A DNA stretch of 45,452 nucleotides from positions 1 to 45,452 of the forward strand of contig JAQBPN010000057.1 of assembly GCA_028287505.1 (NCBI GenBank). The letters are read 5' to 3'. Numbering within the stretch: position 1 is the first letter of the stretch; every line of letters begins with the position of its first letter. Source of the stretch: Fibrobacterota bacterium (GTDB lineage: Bacteria; Fibrobacterota; Fibrobacteria; UBA11236). The translations under genes and the position numbers were made by a program. This document shows, piece by piece, positions 6,983 through 16,217 of this stretch. The notes under the pieces were generated by a model. It searched no databases, was not told the origin of the DNA, and saw only the letters and a list, made by a program, of their open reading frames with translations.

Positions 6983-9863
6983 AAAGGGTGATGGACACGC
7001 TCCACACCGGTTCCCGGGCGAAGTCTTCGGCGTCGAAGCGCAGGCCCGCGGTCCAGCGCTCCGTGTTCGCGAAAAAGGTCAGGGTCTTCAGGGACAGGAA
7101 AATCCCGATTTCATGGGACATGTCCCGGTTGAGCAAGTCGTAGAATCCGCCCCCTTGGGGCAGGAAGCCTGCGCCCTGGCCGACGGCCGGTTCCGCGGCT
7201 CCCGGCGCCGAGGTCCTGGGCCCGCCCTGGCGCGCGGTCAGGTAACCTGCCTGGTACCCATATCCCGAGGTTCCGTCCATGGCGAACTGCTTCAGCCCCA
7301 GGTATTCGATGCCCGGGTACACCTGGTCCAGGAAAACCCCGGCCCCGCTCCGGGTCCCCAATTGCATGCCCAGCGGGATGGCGCAGTAGGCGGATGCGGA
7401 CCCATAGACCCATCCCCGGGATCCATGGCCCCAATCCTCGGAGTGGTACAGGGATCCGCTCAGGAACAGAAAGCGCCGCAGGCTCGCATACAGGGTGGTT
7501 CCGGCGTTGACGCTGAAATCGGGAGTGGTCGAGCCGAGCTTGGGAGGGATCTCGCCGCCCAGGAAAGCGCTGAACCCGCGGATGACGCCGTCCTTGCCGT
7601 AGTCGAGATTGGAGAAATCCAGATCCGCGGTCGCGCCGAACTGGGGATCGGAATCGAACACCTTGTCCCCGTCCGTCCCCTGATATCCGAAATCGTTTTC
7701 CACCACCCCCCGCACGGAGGAGAACCAATGTTCCGCCAGCCGGAGGTCGAACCCGGCGTAGCCGACGGCCTCGGCCTGGTAGAAGATGATGTCGACGTCA
7801 TCCACCTTCATGCCGGGCAGGTCCTGGGTATACCAGTTTCCGCCCACCACGATGGTGGGCAGGAAGGCATTCACGCGCAGCTCGAAGCCGCTTTCGTCGA
7901 AATGGTTGGGCCCCTCGTAGTCCAGCGGCGTGGACCAGCCCAGGTGCACGTTGGCGGAAGCCACGCCGGAAGGGTTTTTCCAATGCAGGCCCGCTCCGGT
8001 CAGGGCCTTGCTTCCGGGTTGGTAGGAAAAGGATCTGAGGTTGGCCGCCGGATTGGCGGGGCGTGAATATCCCGGGCCGCGGATGGCCGCCAGGGTGAGG
8101 TTGTATCCCAGGAACCCCAGGTTGGTATGGTCGTAAGTGTCGGCCTCGTATTCGGCGGGAAGGGGTGACGGCCAGGCGGGCACGGGAAGCTCCACGATGA
8201 AGGGCGTCGCGTCCGCGCCCAGCGCCTTGGCGCGCGCCAGGCGGAAGCCCTTCCAACCGTAAGAGGAAAACCAGATCCCGGCTTCCACGGGGAAGGGATG
8301 GAACGCGCCCCCCGCAACATGCGTGATACGGGTGACCTGTTCGTCCGCCAGAGCGTAGACGTCGAAGCTGCCGCCGTAGTCGGCGGAAAAATACAGAGTG
8401 TCCCCGGACCAGTGGGGATCGCGTTCATCCTGGGGCGAGTCCGCCAGGGGGGTCAATTCCCGGGACTTGAGATCGAGTTCGTAGATGTTCCCGCCGAACC
8501 CGGAGGTGGCGCCCAGGGTGAGGGTGCCGGGATCGCTTCCCGGCGCCAGGTCCGTGAGCTCCAGGGAATCGGGAGGGGAATAGACGGTGGTGAACTCCCC
8601 GTCGGCGATGCGGATGACGCTGGTGCGCCCTTCATTGTTGCGCACGCCGTAGGCGACGCCCTGGATCTCGCAGCCGCGGATCACGCGGCCTCCCGTGGTC
8701 AACTTGTCGATGGCGCCGCTTTCCGCATCGAACCGGTACAGTTCGGAAATGGCTTCTCCTTTCAGGAACTCGTAGCGCGTGGCCGTGAAGACGGCGGAGG
8801 CGCCGTCCGCGGCGGGCTGGATGGAGGTGGCGTTGCGGAAGATCCTTTTGGGTGCGCCCTTGCCGTCCGCCAGGAAAAGGTCCGTCTGGGCGAAGTCATT
8901 GTCGCGGGAGGAGAGATACAGGTAGCGGCCTTCTTTGAGGGGGGAAGGGAAGGTTTCGACTTGGTAGGGCCCGGTGGGTTCCGGAAGCAGGTAGTCTCCT
9001 TCCCCGGCGGCATCCTCCGGATGCGATCGGCTTTCCAGGGTCTTGCGCCAGTCGGCGTAGATGTCCTCGATTTTCTTTCCGAAGGCGGGCTTGAACGCCC
9101 CGCGCCAGCCCTTGGAGGAGGCCAGGGCGAGATAGCGGTTGCCTTTCTCCGGCCCGTAGGTCTTGAAGATGTAGGAGACCAGGGCGAAGCCCTGGGTATA
9201 CAGCATTTCATTGCGCCGGCCGTCCCAGGCGAACCCCTTCAGTTCGGCCAGCGTCATGAGGCTGCCGGAGGCCGCGGCCACGCGCAGGACCATCTGGCGG
9301 TGGGTGTCCAGGGTATCGTAGCCGCAAATAGAGGCGGCGAACTGCGCCAGGCCTTCGGCCAGCCAGGGGGGAACCTGCCCGTACGTCCAATCGAGACCTT
9401 CGTGGAACCGGGATCCGCTGTTGCCCCGCCAATCATGGAACACGTCCACGCCCAGGAAATGCGAGTCCTCGCCCATTTTGCGCAAGGTGAAGATATGGCC
9501 GATTTCATGGGAGAGGACGCCCGGCAGCCAGCGCGTCCGGCCCCGCAATTCGAACTCGGCGCCATGCATGTAGATGACCACCCATTCCTGGGGGGAATAG
9601 GCCAGGCCGTTGGCATAGTCCTGCTCGTCCAGGAACACCATCTGGATGCGTCCGGGAGGGGAGAATCCGAAGAAAGCCTTTTCCTTGGCGTAACATTCCT
9701 CGGCCAGGGATCCCAGGCCGGGCAGCAGGTCCTGCTTCTTCTCGTCGATGGTCAGGGAAAAGTGGTCCGTGGACCAGGTAACGCGGGGGATACCCGGGCG
9801 CAGGGCCCAGGGCCGGGATTCGCAGGAAAGCAGGACTAGGAGGAGAAGGAGGAGGAGTCGCAA
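6981..9863 (-). CDS. Lipoprotein fusing HExxH peptidase, beta-propeller and C-terminal barrel
   Basis: 960 residues. The N-terminus is a run of leucines ending in the lipobox LLSC (Cys14), so it is a lipoprotein. Residues about 25-300 look like a Peptidase_MA-type gluzincin: HEIGH at 119-123 supplies two zinc ligands and the catalytic Glu, and PPWLAEGLAQF supplies the third ligand, Glu170. Residues about 310-600 contain repeated YLSSRDNDF, LYRFDAESG, IYELDLKS and LYFSADYGGSFDVY units typical of TolB/PD40 propeller blades. Residues about 620-960 are alternating aromatic strands ending in WSVSITL, suggesting an outer-membrane barrel. It would display a protease and propeller at the outer membrane. 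It follows the small gene at 9916 on the same strand by 52 bases. Confidence 0.8.
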   Translation of the reverse strand: MRLLLLLLLVLLSCESRPWALRPGIPRVTWSTDHFSLTIDEKKQDLLPGLGSLAEECYAKEKAFFGFSPPGRIQMVFLDEQDYANGLAYSPQEWVVIYMHGAEFELRGRTRWLPGVLSHEIGHIFTLRKMGEDSHFLGVDVFHDWRGNSGSRFHEGLDWTYGQVPPWLAEGLAQFAASICGYDTLDTHRQMVLRVAAASGSLMTLAELKGFAWDGRRNEMLYTQGFALVSYIFKTYGPEKGNRYLALASSKGWRGAFKPAFGKKIEDIYADWRKTLESRSHPEDAAGEGDYLLPEPTGPYQVETFPSPLKEGRYLYLSSRDNDFAQTDLFLADGKGAPKRIFRNATSIQPAADGASAVFTATRYEFLKGEAISELYRFDAESGAIDKLTTGGRVIRGCEIQGVAYGVRNNEGRTSVIRIADGEFTTVYSPPDSLELTDLAPGSDPGTLTLGATSGFGGNIYELDLKSRELTPLADSPQDERDPHWSGDTLYFSADYGGSFDVYALADEQVTRITHVAGGAFHPFPVEAGIWFSSYGWKGFRLARAKALGADATPFIVELPVPAWPSPLPAEYEADTYDHTNLGFLGYNLTLAAIRGPGYSRPANPAANLRSFSYQPGSKALTGAGLHWKNPSGVASANVHLGWSTPLDYEGPNHFDESGFELRVNAFLPTIVVGGNWYTQDLPGMKVDDVDIIFYQAEAVGYAGFDLRLAEHWFSSVRGVVENDFGYQGTDGDKVFDSDPQFGATADLDFSNLDYGKDGVIRGFSAFLGGEIPPKLGSTTPDFSVNAGTTLYASLRRFLFLSGSLYHSEDWGHGSRGWVYGSASAYCAIPLGMQLGTRSGAGVFLDQVYPGIEYLGLKQFAMDGTSGYGYQAGYLTARQGGPRTSAPGAAEPAVGQGAGFLPQGGGFYDLLNRDMSHEIGIFLSLKTLTFFANTERWTAGLRFDAEDFAREPVWSVSITL

Positions 9864-9915
9864 GTCCCGATTTTACCAAGGGTTGGGACGGGAAACAAGG
9901 GGCCTGTGCCGGAAA

Positions 9916-10254
9916 TCAGCTTACGTCGCGCACGATCGAGAACCCGGCGTCCCCGGGAGCGAGATCCTCCTTGCGGCGGTCCAGCTTGACCACCACCCAA
10001 TCGCCTTTCTTGCGTTCCACTTCCATATAGACGGCCTTGAAGGGTCCCGTGCCGCCGCCGGCCCCGTAACGGAACCGGGAGCCTTCCCAGCGGTCCGGGG
10101 GAACGGCTTTCCCCTGCAGGTATTCCTCCGCCAGCTTGGCCAGGTCGCCCGGCTGGAAATGGTCGCAGGCGCCGGACGCGGGAGCAGGAGTAGGGGGATT
10201 GTTCGGTTCGTTCGCTTCCAAGAGGCCTCCGGGGGAAAGGGGTAAAATAGCCAT
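9916..10254 (-). CDS. Small hypothetical protein upstream of the peptidase lipoprotein
   Basis: 112 residues with no recognised family. The N-terminal 30 residues are Pro/Asn-rich and probably disordered. The rest has a regular composition (DLAKLAEEYLQGK, then VYMEVERKKGDWVVVKLDRRKED) and reads like a small beta-rich domain. Two other overlapping minus-strand frames are open here, but this one has the most protein-like composition. It is 52 bases upstream of the 960-residue lipoprotein and divergent from treS, so it is likely the first gene of a two-gene operon. No signal peptide is seen. Confidence 0.55.
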   Translation of the reverse strand: MAILPLSPGGLLEANEPNNPPTPAPASGACDHFQPGDLAKLAEEYLQGKAVPPDRWEGSRFRYGAGGGTGPFKAVYMEVERKKGDWVVVKLDRRKEDLAPGDAGFSIVRDVS

Positions 10255-10338
10255 TTGTCCGGTTCTCCGACACTTTGTCTTTTATTACTCATCCCACTAC
10301 CCAGGTTTTTTTATTTCCAAGCAGGGGCTTGCCCTGGC

Positions 10339-10358
10339 TGAAAGGCATTGAAAGGCAT
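10339..10358 (+). repeat. Tandem 10-base repeat at the treS ribosome-binding site
   Basis: TGAAAGGCAT occurs twice in tandem (10339-10348 and 10349-10358), so the AAAGG ribosome-binding site is duplicated. The second copy lies 5 bases before the GTG start at 10361. Confidence 0.7.
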
Positions 10359-10360
10359 TT

Positions 10361-13300
10361 GTGACGACTGAAAAGCCCATTCTCCCCGAACATCCCCTCT
10401 GGTACCGCGAAGGCGTGATCTACCAGGCCCATGTCAAAAGCTTCTTCGACAGCAACGGAGACGGCATCGGGGACTTCGCCGGCCTGACCCGGAAGCTGGA
10501 CTACCTGGCGGACCTGGGAGTGACGGCCCTCTGGATATTGCCGTTCTATCCTTCCCCGCTCAAGGACGACGGGTACGACATCGCCGATTACCGCGCGGTC
10601 AATCCCGCCTACGGCACCCTGGAGGATTTCCGCGCCTTCCTGGACGAGGCCCATAAGCGCGGCATCCGCGTGATCACGGAACTGGTGATGAACCATACTT
10701 CGGATCAGCATCCCTGGTTCCAGCGGTCCCGGCGCGCGGCTCCCGGTACCCTGGACCGGGAGTTCTACGTCTGGAGCGACACCACCGAGCGCTACAAAGA
10801 GGCGCGCATCATCTTCAAGGACTTCGAGGTTTCCAACTGGACCTGGGATCCGTTGGCCAAGGCCTATTACTGGCATCGTTTCTATTCCCATCAGCCCGAT
10901 CTCAACTTCGAGAACCCGCAGGTGGAAAAGGCCATGCTGGACATCCTGGACTTCTGGATGGACATGGGCGTGGACGGATTGCGCCTGGACGCGGTGCCCT
11001 ACCTGTTCGAAGCCGACCACACCAATTGCGAGAACCTGCCGGCCACGCACGAGATCCTGAAACGGATCAACGCGCATATCCTGGCCCGCTACGGTGGCGA
11101 ACGCATGCTTCTGGCCGAAGCCAACCAATGGCCCGAGGATGCGGTGGCGTATTTCGGCAAGGGCGACGAATGCCACATGGCCTTCCACTTTCCCCTCATG
11201 CCCCGCATCTTCATGGCGCTGCGCATGGAAGAACGCTTTCCCATCGTGGACATCCTGGAGCAGACTCCGGCCATCCCCGGCAATTGCCAATGGGCACTGT
11301 TCCTGCGGAACCACGATGAGCTGACCCTGGAGATGGTGACCGATGAGGAGCGGGACTACATGTACCGCGTCTATGCGCGCGACAAGGAGGCCCGCATCAA
11401 CTTAGGCATCCGCCGCCGCCTGAGCCCCCTGGTCGACAACGATCGCCGCAAGGTGGAGTTGCTGCACATCCTGCTGTTCTCCCTGCCCGGCACGCCCGTC
11501 ATCTATTACGGCGACGAGATAGGCATGGGGGACAACATCTTCCTGGGGGATCGCAACGGCGTGCGCACGCCCATGCAATGGAGCCCGGACCGCAACGCGG
11601 GTTTTTCCGTCACCAATCCCCAGCGCCTGTACCTGCCCGTCATCAGCGATCCCGAATACCATTACGAAAGCCTGAACGTGGAGAACCAGGAACGCAACCT
11701 ATCCTCTCTGCTGTGGTGGATGCGCCGCCGCCTGGCCCTGCGCCAGCGCTTTCCCGCCTTCGGGGCCGGGACCATGGAATTCCTGCACCCGGACAATCCC
11801 AAGGTGCTGTGCTTCCTGCGCCGCATGCCGGGCCGGGAGGAGCAGGCCATCCTGGTGGCCGTCAACCTTTCCGTCTCGCCCCAGGTCACCACCCTGGAAC
11901 TGCCCGCCTTCAACGGATTCAACGTGGAAGAAATCTCCAGTCTGTCTAGATTTCCCCCCATCACGTCCGCGCCCTATCCCATCATGATGGCGCCGTACGG
12001 GTATTACTGGCTGCTGCTGAAGCCGGCGTTGGAGCCCTCGCTGCTGCCGGAACGGGAAAGGACCCTGGAGATGAACCCCGCCAAGTGGATAGACGTGCTG
12101 CAAGGCCGGGGCAAGGAACTCCTGGAGCGCGAGGTGCTGCCCGCCTATCTGCCGCGCTGCCGTTGGTTCGGAGGCAAGAGCCGTTCCATCGCGGCCGTGG
12201 ACATCCAGGATCGCGTATTGGCCCCGGACGGAGCCGAGTGGGCCCTGGTCTTCCTCCACGTGGAATACGCGGAAGGCTCCGCGGAGAACTACCTGCTTCC
12301 CCTGGCCCGCGCCGAAGGCGAAGCCGCCGCCGCCGTGCGCGCGGAAGCCCCCAACGCCATCCTGACCGACCTCGCCGGCGACGGCGACCGGGGCCCGGCC
12401 ATCCTCTTCGAGGCCGTCTACAATCCCGCCTTCCGCACGCGCATGATGAGCCTGATCGCCACCGGCGGCGCCTGGCCCGGCCTCTCGGGAGTGCTGCGCG
12501 GCAACCCCAAGCAGGATGCCTTCAAGGATCACATGCCGGACGCGGCGGACGAGTCCAAGGTGCTCAAGGCCGAACAGAGCAACACCGCCATCATCTTCCC
12601 AGGCCGGCATTTCGTGAAGTTCCTGCGCCGCCTTGAGGAAGGCGAGAATCCGGAACTGGAAATCCTCCGCTTCTTCGACGAGAGCACCGCCTTCCGCCAT
12701 GTGCCGCCCTATGTCGGGTCCGTGGAATACGCCGCGGGCGCCAACGCCACGTATTCCATCGCCATCGCCGAAGGCCTGGTGGAGCATCAACAGGATGCCT
12801 GGACCTACGCTTTGACCCTGGCCGGCGAATACATGAACCGGCTGCTGGAGAGCCGCGACAACCTGGGGCCGTTGCCTCCCATGGTCGGAGGCTTCCGCTC
12901 CAAACCCGCCCTGGCGCGCGGAGAATCCGGCAAGCCCAATCTCCAGTCCCATCTGACGCCGCTAGGCATGCTGGATGACGGTCTGGCCCTCGAATTCGCC
13001 CGCCTGCTGGGCAAGCGCACGGCGGAGATGCATCTGGCGCTGGCCTCGCGGCCGGACCTCCCGGCTTTCGCTCCGGAACCCTTCTCGCGCCTGTATCAGC
13101 GTTCCCTCTACCAGAGCATGCGCAACCAGGTGGCCCGCGTCTATGAGCGCCTTTCAAAGGCCATGATCCGGTTGCCCGTAGGCACGGCGGACCTGGGCCG
13201 CAGGATCCAGGAGAACCGGCCCAAGGTGATGGGCGCTTTCGGCGGCCTGCTGGAACGGCTGATCCCGACGGTCAAAATCCGCATCCACGGCGACTACCAT

Positions 13301-13720
13301 CTGGGCCAGGTATTGTACACGGGCAAGGACGTGGTGATCCTGGATTTCGAAGGCGAGCCGGCGCGGCCCATGAGCGAGCGGAAGCTGAAGCGTTCGCCCT
13401 GGAAGGATGTAGCGGGAATGTTACGCTCGTTCCATTACGCCATCCACTCCTCCTGGCCGCGGGGGGTGGGCCTGCGCGATGAGGAACGGAAGGCCCTGGA
13501 GCCCTGGGTGGAGCTGTGGCCGGAGCGGATGACGGCGGGATTCCTGGAGGCCTACCTGGAGGCGGCCGGAAACGCGGCCTTCGTGCCGGAGGAGAAGGAC
13601 TGGGAGGCCCTGCTGCGGGCGCATTTGATGGAAAAAGCCGTGTATGAACTCGGTTACGAGTTGAACAACCGGCCGGATTGGGCGCATATCCCGATGGCGG
13701 GGATCCTGCGGTTGATTTGA
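10361..13720 (+). CDS. treS: Trehalose synthase / maltokinase fusion
   Basis: 1119 residues from GTG 10361. Residues 1 to about 560 are a GH13 trehalose synthase that interconverts maltose and trehalose: YQAHVKSFFDSNGDGIGDFAGL, then the catalytic nucleophile Asp210 (GLRLDAVPY), acid/base Glu253 (LLAEANQW) and Asp319 (LRNHDELTLEM). Residues about 570-1119 are a maltokinase (Pep2/Mak) with the N-terminal cap CRWFGGKSR, and IRIHGDYHLGQVLYTGKDVVILDFEGEP near residue 975, the catalytic HGD and metal-binding DFE loops. The fusion couples trehalose to maltose-1-phosphate, the GlgE substrate for alpha-glucan synthesis. No glgE or glgB is in the window. Cytoplasmic. Confidence 0.95.
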   Translation: MTTEKPILPEHPLWYREGVIYQAHVKSFFDSNGDGIGDFAGLTRKLDYLADLGVTALWILPFYPSPLKDDGYDIADYRAVNPAYGTLEDFRAFLDEAHKRGIRVITELVMNHTSDQHPWFQRSRRAAPGTLDREFYVWSDTTERYKEARIIFKDFEVSNWTWDPLAKAYYWHRFYSHQPDLNFENPQVEKAMLDILDFWMDMGVDGLRLDAVPYLFEADHTNCENLPATHEILKRINAHILARYGGERMLLAEANQWPEDAVAYFGKGDECHMAFHFPLMPRIFMALRMEERFPIVDILEQTPAIPGNCQWALFLRNHDELTLEMVTDEERDYMYRVYARDKEARINLGIRRRLSPLVDNDRRKVELLHILLFSLPGTPVIYYGDEIGMGDNIFLGDRNGVRTPMQWSPDRNAGFSVTNPQRLYLPVISDPEYHYESLNVENQERNLSSLLWWMRRRLALRQRFPAFGAGTMEFLHPDNPKVLCFLRRMPGREEQAILVAVNLSVSPQVTTLELPAFNGFNVEEISSLSRFPPITSAPYPIMMAPYGYYWLLLKPALEPSLLPERERTLEMNPAKWIDVLQGRGKELLEREVLPAYLPRCRWFGGKSRSIAAVDIQDRVLAPDGAEWALVFLHVEYAEGSAENYLLPLARAEGEAAAAVRAEAPNAILTDLAGDGDRGPAILFEAVYNPAFRTRMMSLIATGGAWPGLSGVLRGNPKQDAFKDHMPDAADESKVLKAEQSNTAIIFPGRHFVKFLRRLEEGENPELEILRFFDESTAFRHVPPYVGSVEYAAGANATYSIAIAEGLVEHQQDAWTYALTLAGEYMNRLLESRDNLGPLPPMVGGFRSKPALARGESGKPNLQSHLTPLGMLDDGLALEFARLLGKRTAEMHLALASRPDLPAFAPEPFSRLYQRSLYQSMRNQVARVYERLSKAMIRLPVGTADLGRRIQENRPKVMGAFGGLLERLIPTVKIRIHGDYHLGQVLYTGKDVVILDFEGEPARPMSERKLKRSPWKDVAGMLRSFHYAIHSSWPRGVGLRDEERKALEPWVELWPERMTAGFLEAYLEAAGNAAFVPEEKDWEALLRAHLMEKAVYELGYELNNRPDWAHIPMAGILRLI

Positions 13721-13733
13721 GGTTGACGGAGCT

Positions 13734-14717
13734 TCAGGCCATCACGGCTTCCCGGTTGTACTTGCTCCGGTAGCCGATAGGCGTCATGCCCGTGATGTTC
13801 TTGAAAATGGTCCTGAACGCTTTGTTGTCCGAGTAGCCCACCTGGTACATCACCTCGCTGATGTTTTTCCGGGTGGTTTCGAAGCTTTTTTTCGCCGCTT
13901 CCACCTTCACGTTCTGGATGTATTCCGAAACCGTGATCCCGGTGGCCTTCTTGAACCTGCGCTCCAGGCTTCTTCGTCCCAAGGCGAACTGGGTGGATAG
14001 CTGATCGACGGTGATTTTCCGCTGGGATTCGGCTTCGATGAACGCCTGGATTTTCCGGACGACCTCATCCTGATGGTCCCTTTGGCCGTTGAACATCATG
14101 AAGGATGCCTGGTTGTTCCGATCGATCTCTATCTCGTAATATTTGGAAGCGAACACGGCCATTTCCCGGCCGGTATATTTTTCGAGCAGGTGCAGCAGCA
14201 GGTTCCAGAAAGACAGGGCCCCGGCGCTGGAGTAGAGGCCGTCCTGGTCCGTGATGATGGTGTCGCACACCAGGTCCACGTCCGGGAACATTTTCCGGAA
14301 ATCGTTCACGGCCATCCAGTGGGTGGCGCAGCGTCTGCCCTTGAGCAGTCCGGTGGCGGCCAACAGGAACGCTCCCACGCAAAGGCTGGCCACTTCCGCG
14401 CCGCCTTTGTATTGCTCCGCTATCCACGGGAGGAATTCCCGGTTGGATTCGATGACGTTTTTCATGTCGCCGTTCACCGCGGGTATGATGATGAGATCGG
14501 TTTTCAGGACGTCCCGGATCGCCAGGTCGGGATGGACGGAAAAGGCATGGTCGTATCTTTGCGCGGCCTTGCCCAGCCCAATCAATTGCACATGGAACAG
14601 AGGGGGGCTTCCCTTGCTCACCAGGAATTCATTCGCTTTGGTGAACAGCGTATAGGAACCGTCAATACAGCCCAGGGACGCGGCGCCTTCCGGCACCAAT
14701 ATGGAGATGTGCTTCAT
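13734..14717 (-). CDS. GlxA-type AraC-family regulator with DJ-1/PfpI-like domain
   Basis: 327 residues starting at ATG 14717 (MKHISILVPEGAASLG), where GlxA-like proteins normally start; an open extension to 14816 is not needed. Residues 1 to about 185 form a class-I amidotransferase/DJ-1-like sensor with the nucleophile-elbow-like ASLCVGAFLLAATGLL. Residues about 225-320 are the AraC DNA-binding domain, with two helix-turn-helix units (LGRRSLERRFKKATGITVSEY and ISEVMYQVGYSDNKAFRTIFKNITGMTPIGYR). The ligand is unknown. It is divergent from the gene at 14815, only 97 bases away, which together with the following SRPBCC genes is a natural candidate target. Confidence 0.88.
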   Translation of the reverse strand: MKHISILVPEGAASLGCIDGSYTLFTKANEFLVSKGSPPLFHVQLIGLGKAAQRYDHAFSVHPDLAIRDVLKTDLIIIPAVNGDMKNVIESNREFLPWIAEQYKGGAEVASLCVGAFLLAATGLLKGRRCATHWMAVNDFRKMFPDVDLVCDTIITDQDGLYSSAGALSFWNLLLHLLEKYTGREMAVFASKYYEIEIDRNNQASFMMFNGQRDHQDEVVRKIQAFIEAESQRKITVDQLSTQFALGRRSLERRFKKATGITVSEYIQNVKVEAAKKSFETTRKNISEVMYQVGYSDNKAFRTIFKNITGMTPIGYRSKYNREAVMA

Positions 14718-14814
14718 ATGTCGAAAACTAGGACAAAACAATGTCGCAATCAACCCCCGAGAATGTCGTATTTGCCCCCTTAGAAAGGGAAATCGGGTCA
14801 GTACTTTTATATCC

Positions 14815-15063
14815 ATGGAATGGCCGGATTCGTTGCGTCAAGTGGAAGTCTTCAAGACCGATGTGCAGGACCGCGAGCATGCGAAAAGGCTTATCGACCA
14901 AATCCACAAAACCTTCCGAAGCTACCGGGCGAATTTCGATCTGGATGATTGCGATCGGATCTTGCGCGTGAAATCCGAATCGGGTATGGTGCAGGCCTCC
15001 AGGCTCATCGACCTGCTCAAGGATTCCGGTTTCCACGCCGAAGTCCTTACGGACGATCTTTAG
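14815..15063 (+). CDS. Small conserved protein, HMA-like fold predicted
   Basis: 82 residues from ATG 14815. The pattern EVFKTDVQDREHAKRLIDQIHK, then NFDLDDCDRILRVKSES, then RLIDLLKDSGFHAEVLTDD alternates strand-helix-strand-strand-helix-strand, like the ferredoxin-like fold of heavy-metal-associated domains, but without their CxxC metal motif. Similar small proteins occur singly in many Bacteroidota-like genomes, from memory. It is divergent from the AraC regulator at 13734-14717. No membrane or secretion signal. Function unknown. Confidence 0.7.
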   Translation: MEWPDSLRQVEVFKTDVQDREHAKRLIDQIHKTFRSYRANFDLDDCDRILRVKSESGMVQASRLIDLLKDSGFHAEVLTDDL

Positions 15064-15208
15064 GGCGCTGCGTCGTCCCTGCCACCTTCGCCAACGCAAA
15101 CCCCTCTACGATTTCCTGTCCTGGCCCCGATGCGGGTTCGTTCTCCGGCTTTGCTTGGAATTAATGGAATACCCCCTTAGATTTGATTGGTATCGAAAAG
15201 GGGATTGC

Positions 15209-15640
15209 ATGCAGGAAAATCTTATCTCGAAAACCTCCATCACCATCGACGCACCGATTGCCAAGGTATGGGATGCGCTCGTGAATCCCGCCATGACCAA
15301 GAAGTATCTGTTCGGCGCGGAAGTCGCGTCCGATTGGAAGGTGGGCAGCCCCATTACCTTCAAGGGCGAGTATCAGGGTAAAACCTATGAAGACAAAGGG
15401 ATCATCTTGGAGGTAAAGCCGGAGCGGCTGCTTAGATACACCCACTGGAGCAACCTCTCGGGTCTTCCGGACTTACCGGAGAATTACCACGGGCTGACCT
15501 GGGATTTGTCCAGCGAGGGAAACCGGACCAAACTGTCCCTGGCCCAGGACAATAACGCAACTGAAAAGGCCCGGGAGCATTCTGATCAATTCTGGACCGA
15601 CGTCCTGGCAACCATCAAGCAACTTGCGGAATCTCCGTGA
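15209..15640 (+). CDS. SRPBCC (AHSA1/START-like) domain protein
   Basis: 143 residues. AAAAGGGG at 15196-15203 fixes the start at ATG 15209. The sequence ISKTSITIDAPIAKVWDALVNPAMTKKYLFGAEVASDWKVGSPITFKGEY is the usual Bet v1-like opening, with the DAP-KVW helix, and the C-terminus has the long helix EHSDQFWTDVLATIKQLAES. Members bind hydrophobic ligands or act as Hsp90 activator-like domains; no ligand is predictable. It is 12 bases upstream of another SRPBCC gene and probably co-transcribed with it. Confidence 0.88.
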   Translation: MQENLISKTSITIDAPIAKVWDALVNPAMTKKYLFGAEVASDWKVGSPITFKGEYQGKTYEDKGIILEVKPERLLRYTHWSNLSGLPDLPENYHGLTWDLSSEGNRTKLSLAQDNNATEKAREHSDQFWTDVLATIKQLAESP

Positions 15641-15652
15641 AAGCAATCAGGC

Positions 15653-16105
15653 ATGATCAGGATTGAAGAGAAAACCCTTTTCAAGGTTCCCATCGAAACC
15701 GTCTTCGACGCGGAGCGGAACATCACCTTGCATTCCGCCACCCAAGGGCATAGGGGAGAGCGCGCGGTGGCAGGCGTCACTTCCGGCCTGATTGAAAATG
15801 GCCAGGAGGTCGAATGGGAGGCGGTGCATTTCGGGATCAAGCAACGGTTGCGCGTCCGGATAACCCATATGGAGAAGCCGGGTTATTTCCGGGACGAACA
15901 GGTTTTCGGCGCGTTCAAGACCTTTTCCCATGAGCATCGTTTCTGCGCCTTGGGCGCCGGGGAAACCGAGAAGACGGACATCATGACCATCGAAGCCCCG
16001 TTTGGGCCGCTGGGGCGGCTGGGGGAAAAACTGTTTTTGAAACGATACATGACCGCGTTCCTGCGAAAAAAGAATCGGGAACTGAAATCCTTGATCGGAG
16101 GTTGA
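15653..16105 (+). CDS. SRPBCC family protein (cell-division-inhibitor-like subgroup)
   Basis: 150 residues. Opens IRIEEKTLFKVPIETVFDAERNITLHSAT and continues EVEWEAVHFGIKQRLRVRITHMEKPGYFRDEQVFGAFKTFSHEHRF, a pattern seen in the SRPBCC subgroup often named as cell division inhibitors or sugar-nucleotide epimerase-linked ligand-binding proteins. It lacks the epimerase domain often fused to it. It follows the first SRPBCC gene by 12 bases, so the two may work on related ligands. Cytoplasmic; ligand unknown. Confidence 0.8.
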   Translation: MIRIEEKTLFKVPIETVFDAERNITLHSATQGHRGERAVAGVTSGLIENGQEVEWEAVHFGIKQRLRVRITHMEKPGYFRDEQVFGAFKTFSHEHRFCALGAGETEKTDIMTIEAPFGPLGRLGEKLFLKRYMTAFLRKKNRELKSLIGG

Positions 16106-16111
16106 AGGGGG

Positions 16112-16134
16112 GCCGCCGTTCCCCTTTCGGCGGC
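16112..16134 (+). terminator. Hairpin after the SRPBCC pair
   Basis: GCCGCCG (16112-16118) pairs perfectly with CGGCGGC (16128-16134) just after the stop at 16105. No U run follows, so termination is tentative. Confidence 0.4.
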
Positions 16135-16217
16135 TCCGGTCGATTTCAGTTGCGCCCCGCCCCTTAGAAATAAAAATTCTCCGCCGGATCCCCTCGCCGC
16201 GAAACTGGAGAATCAAA

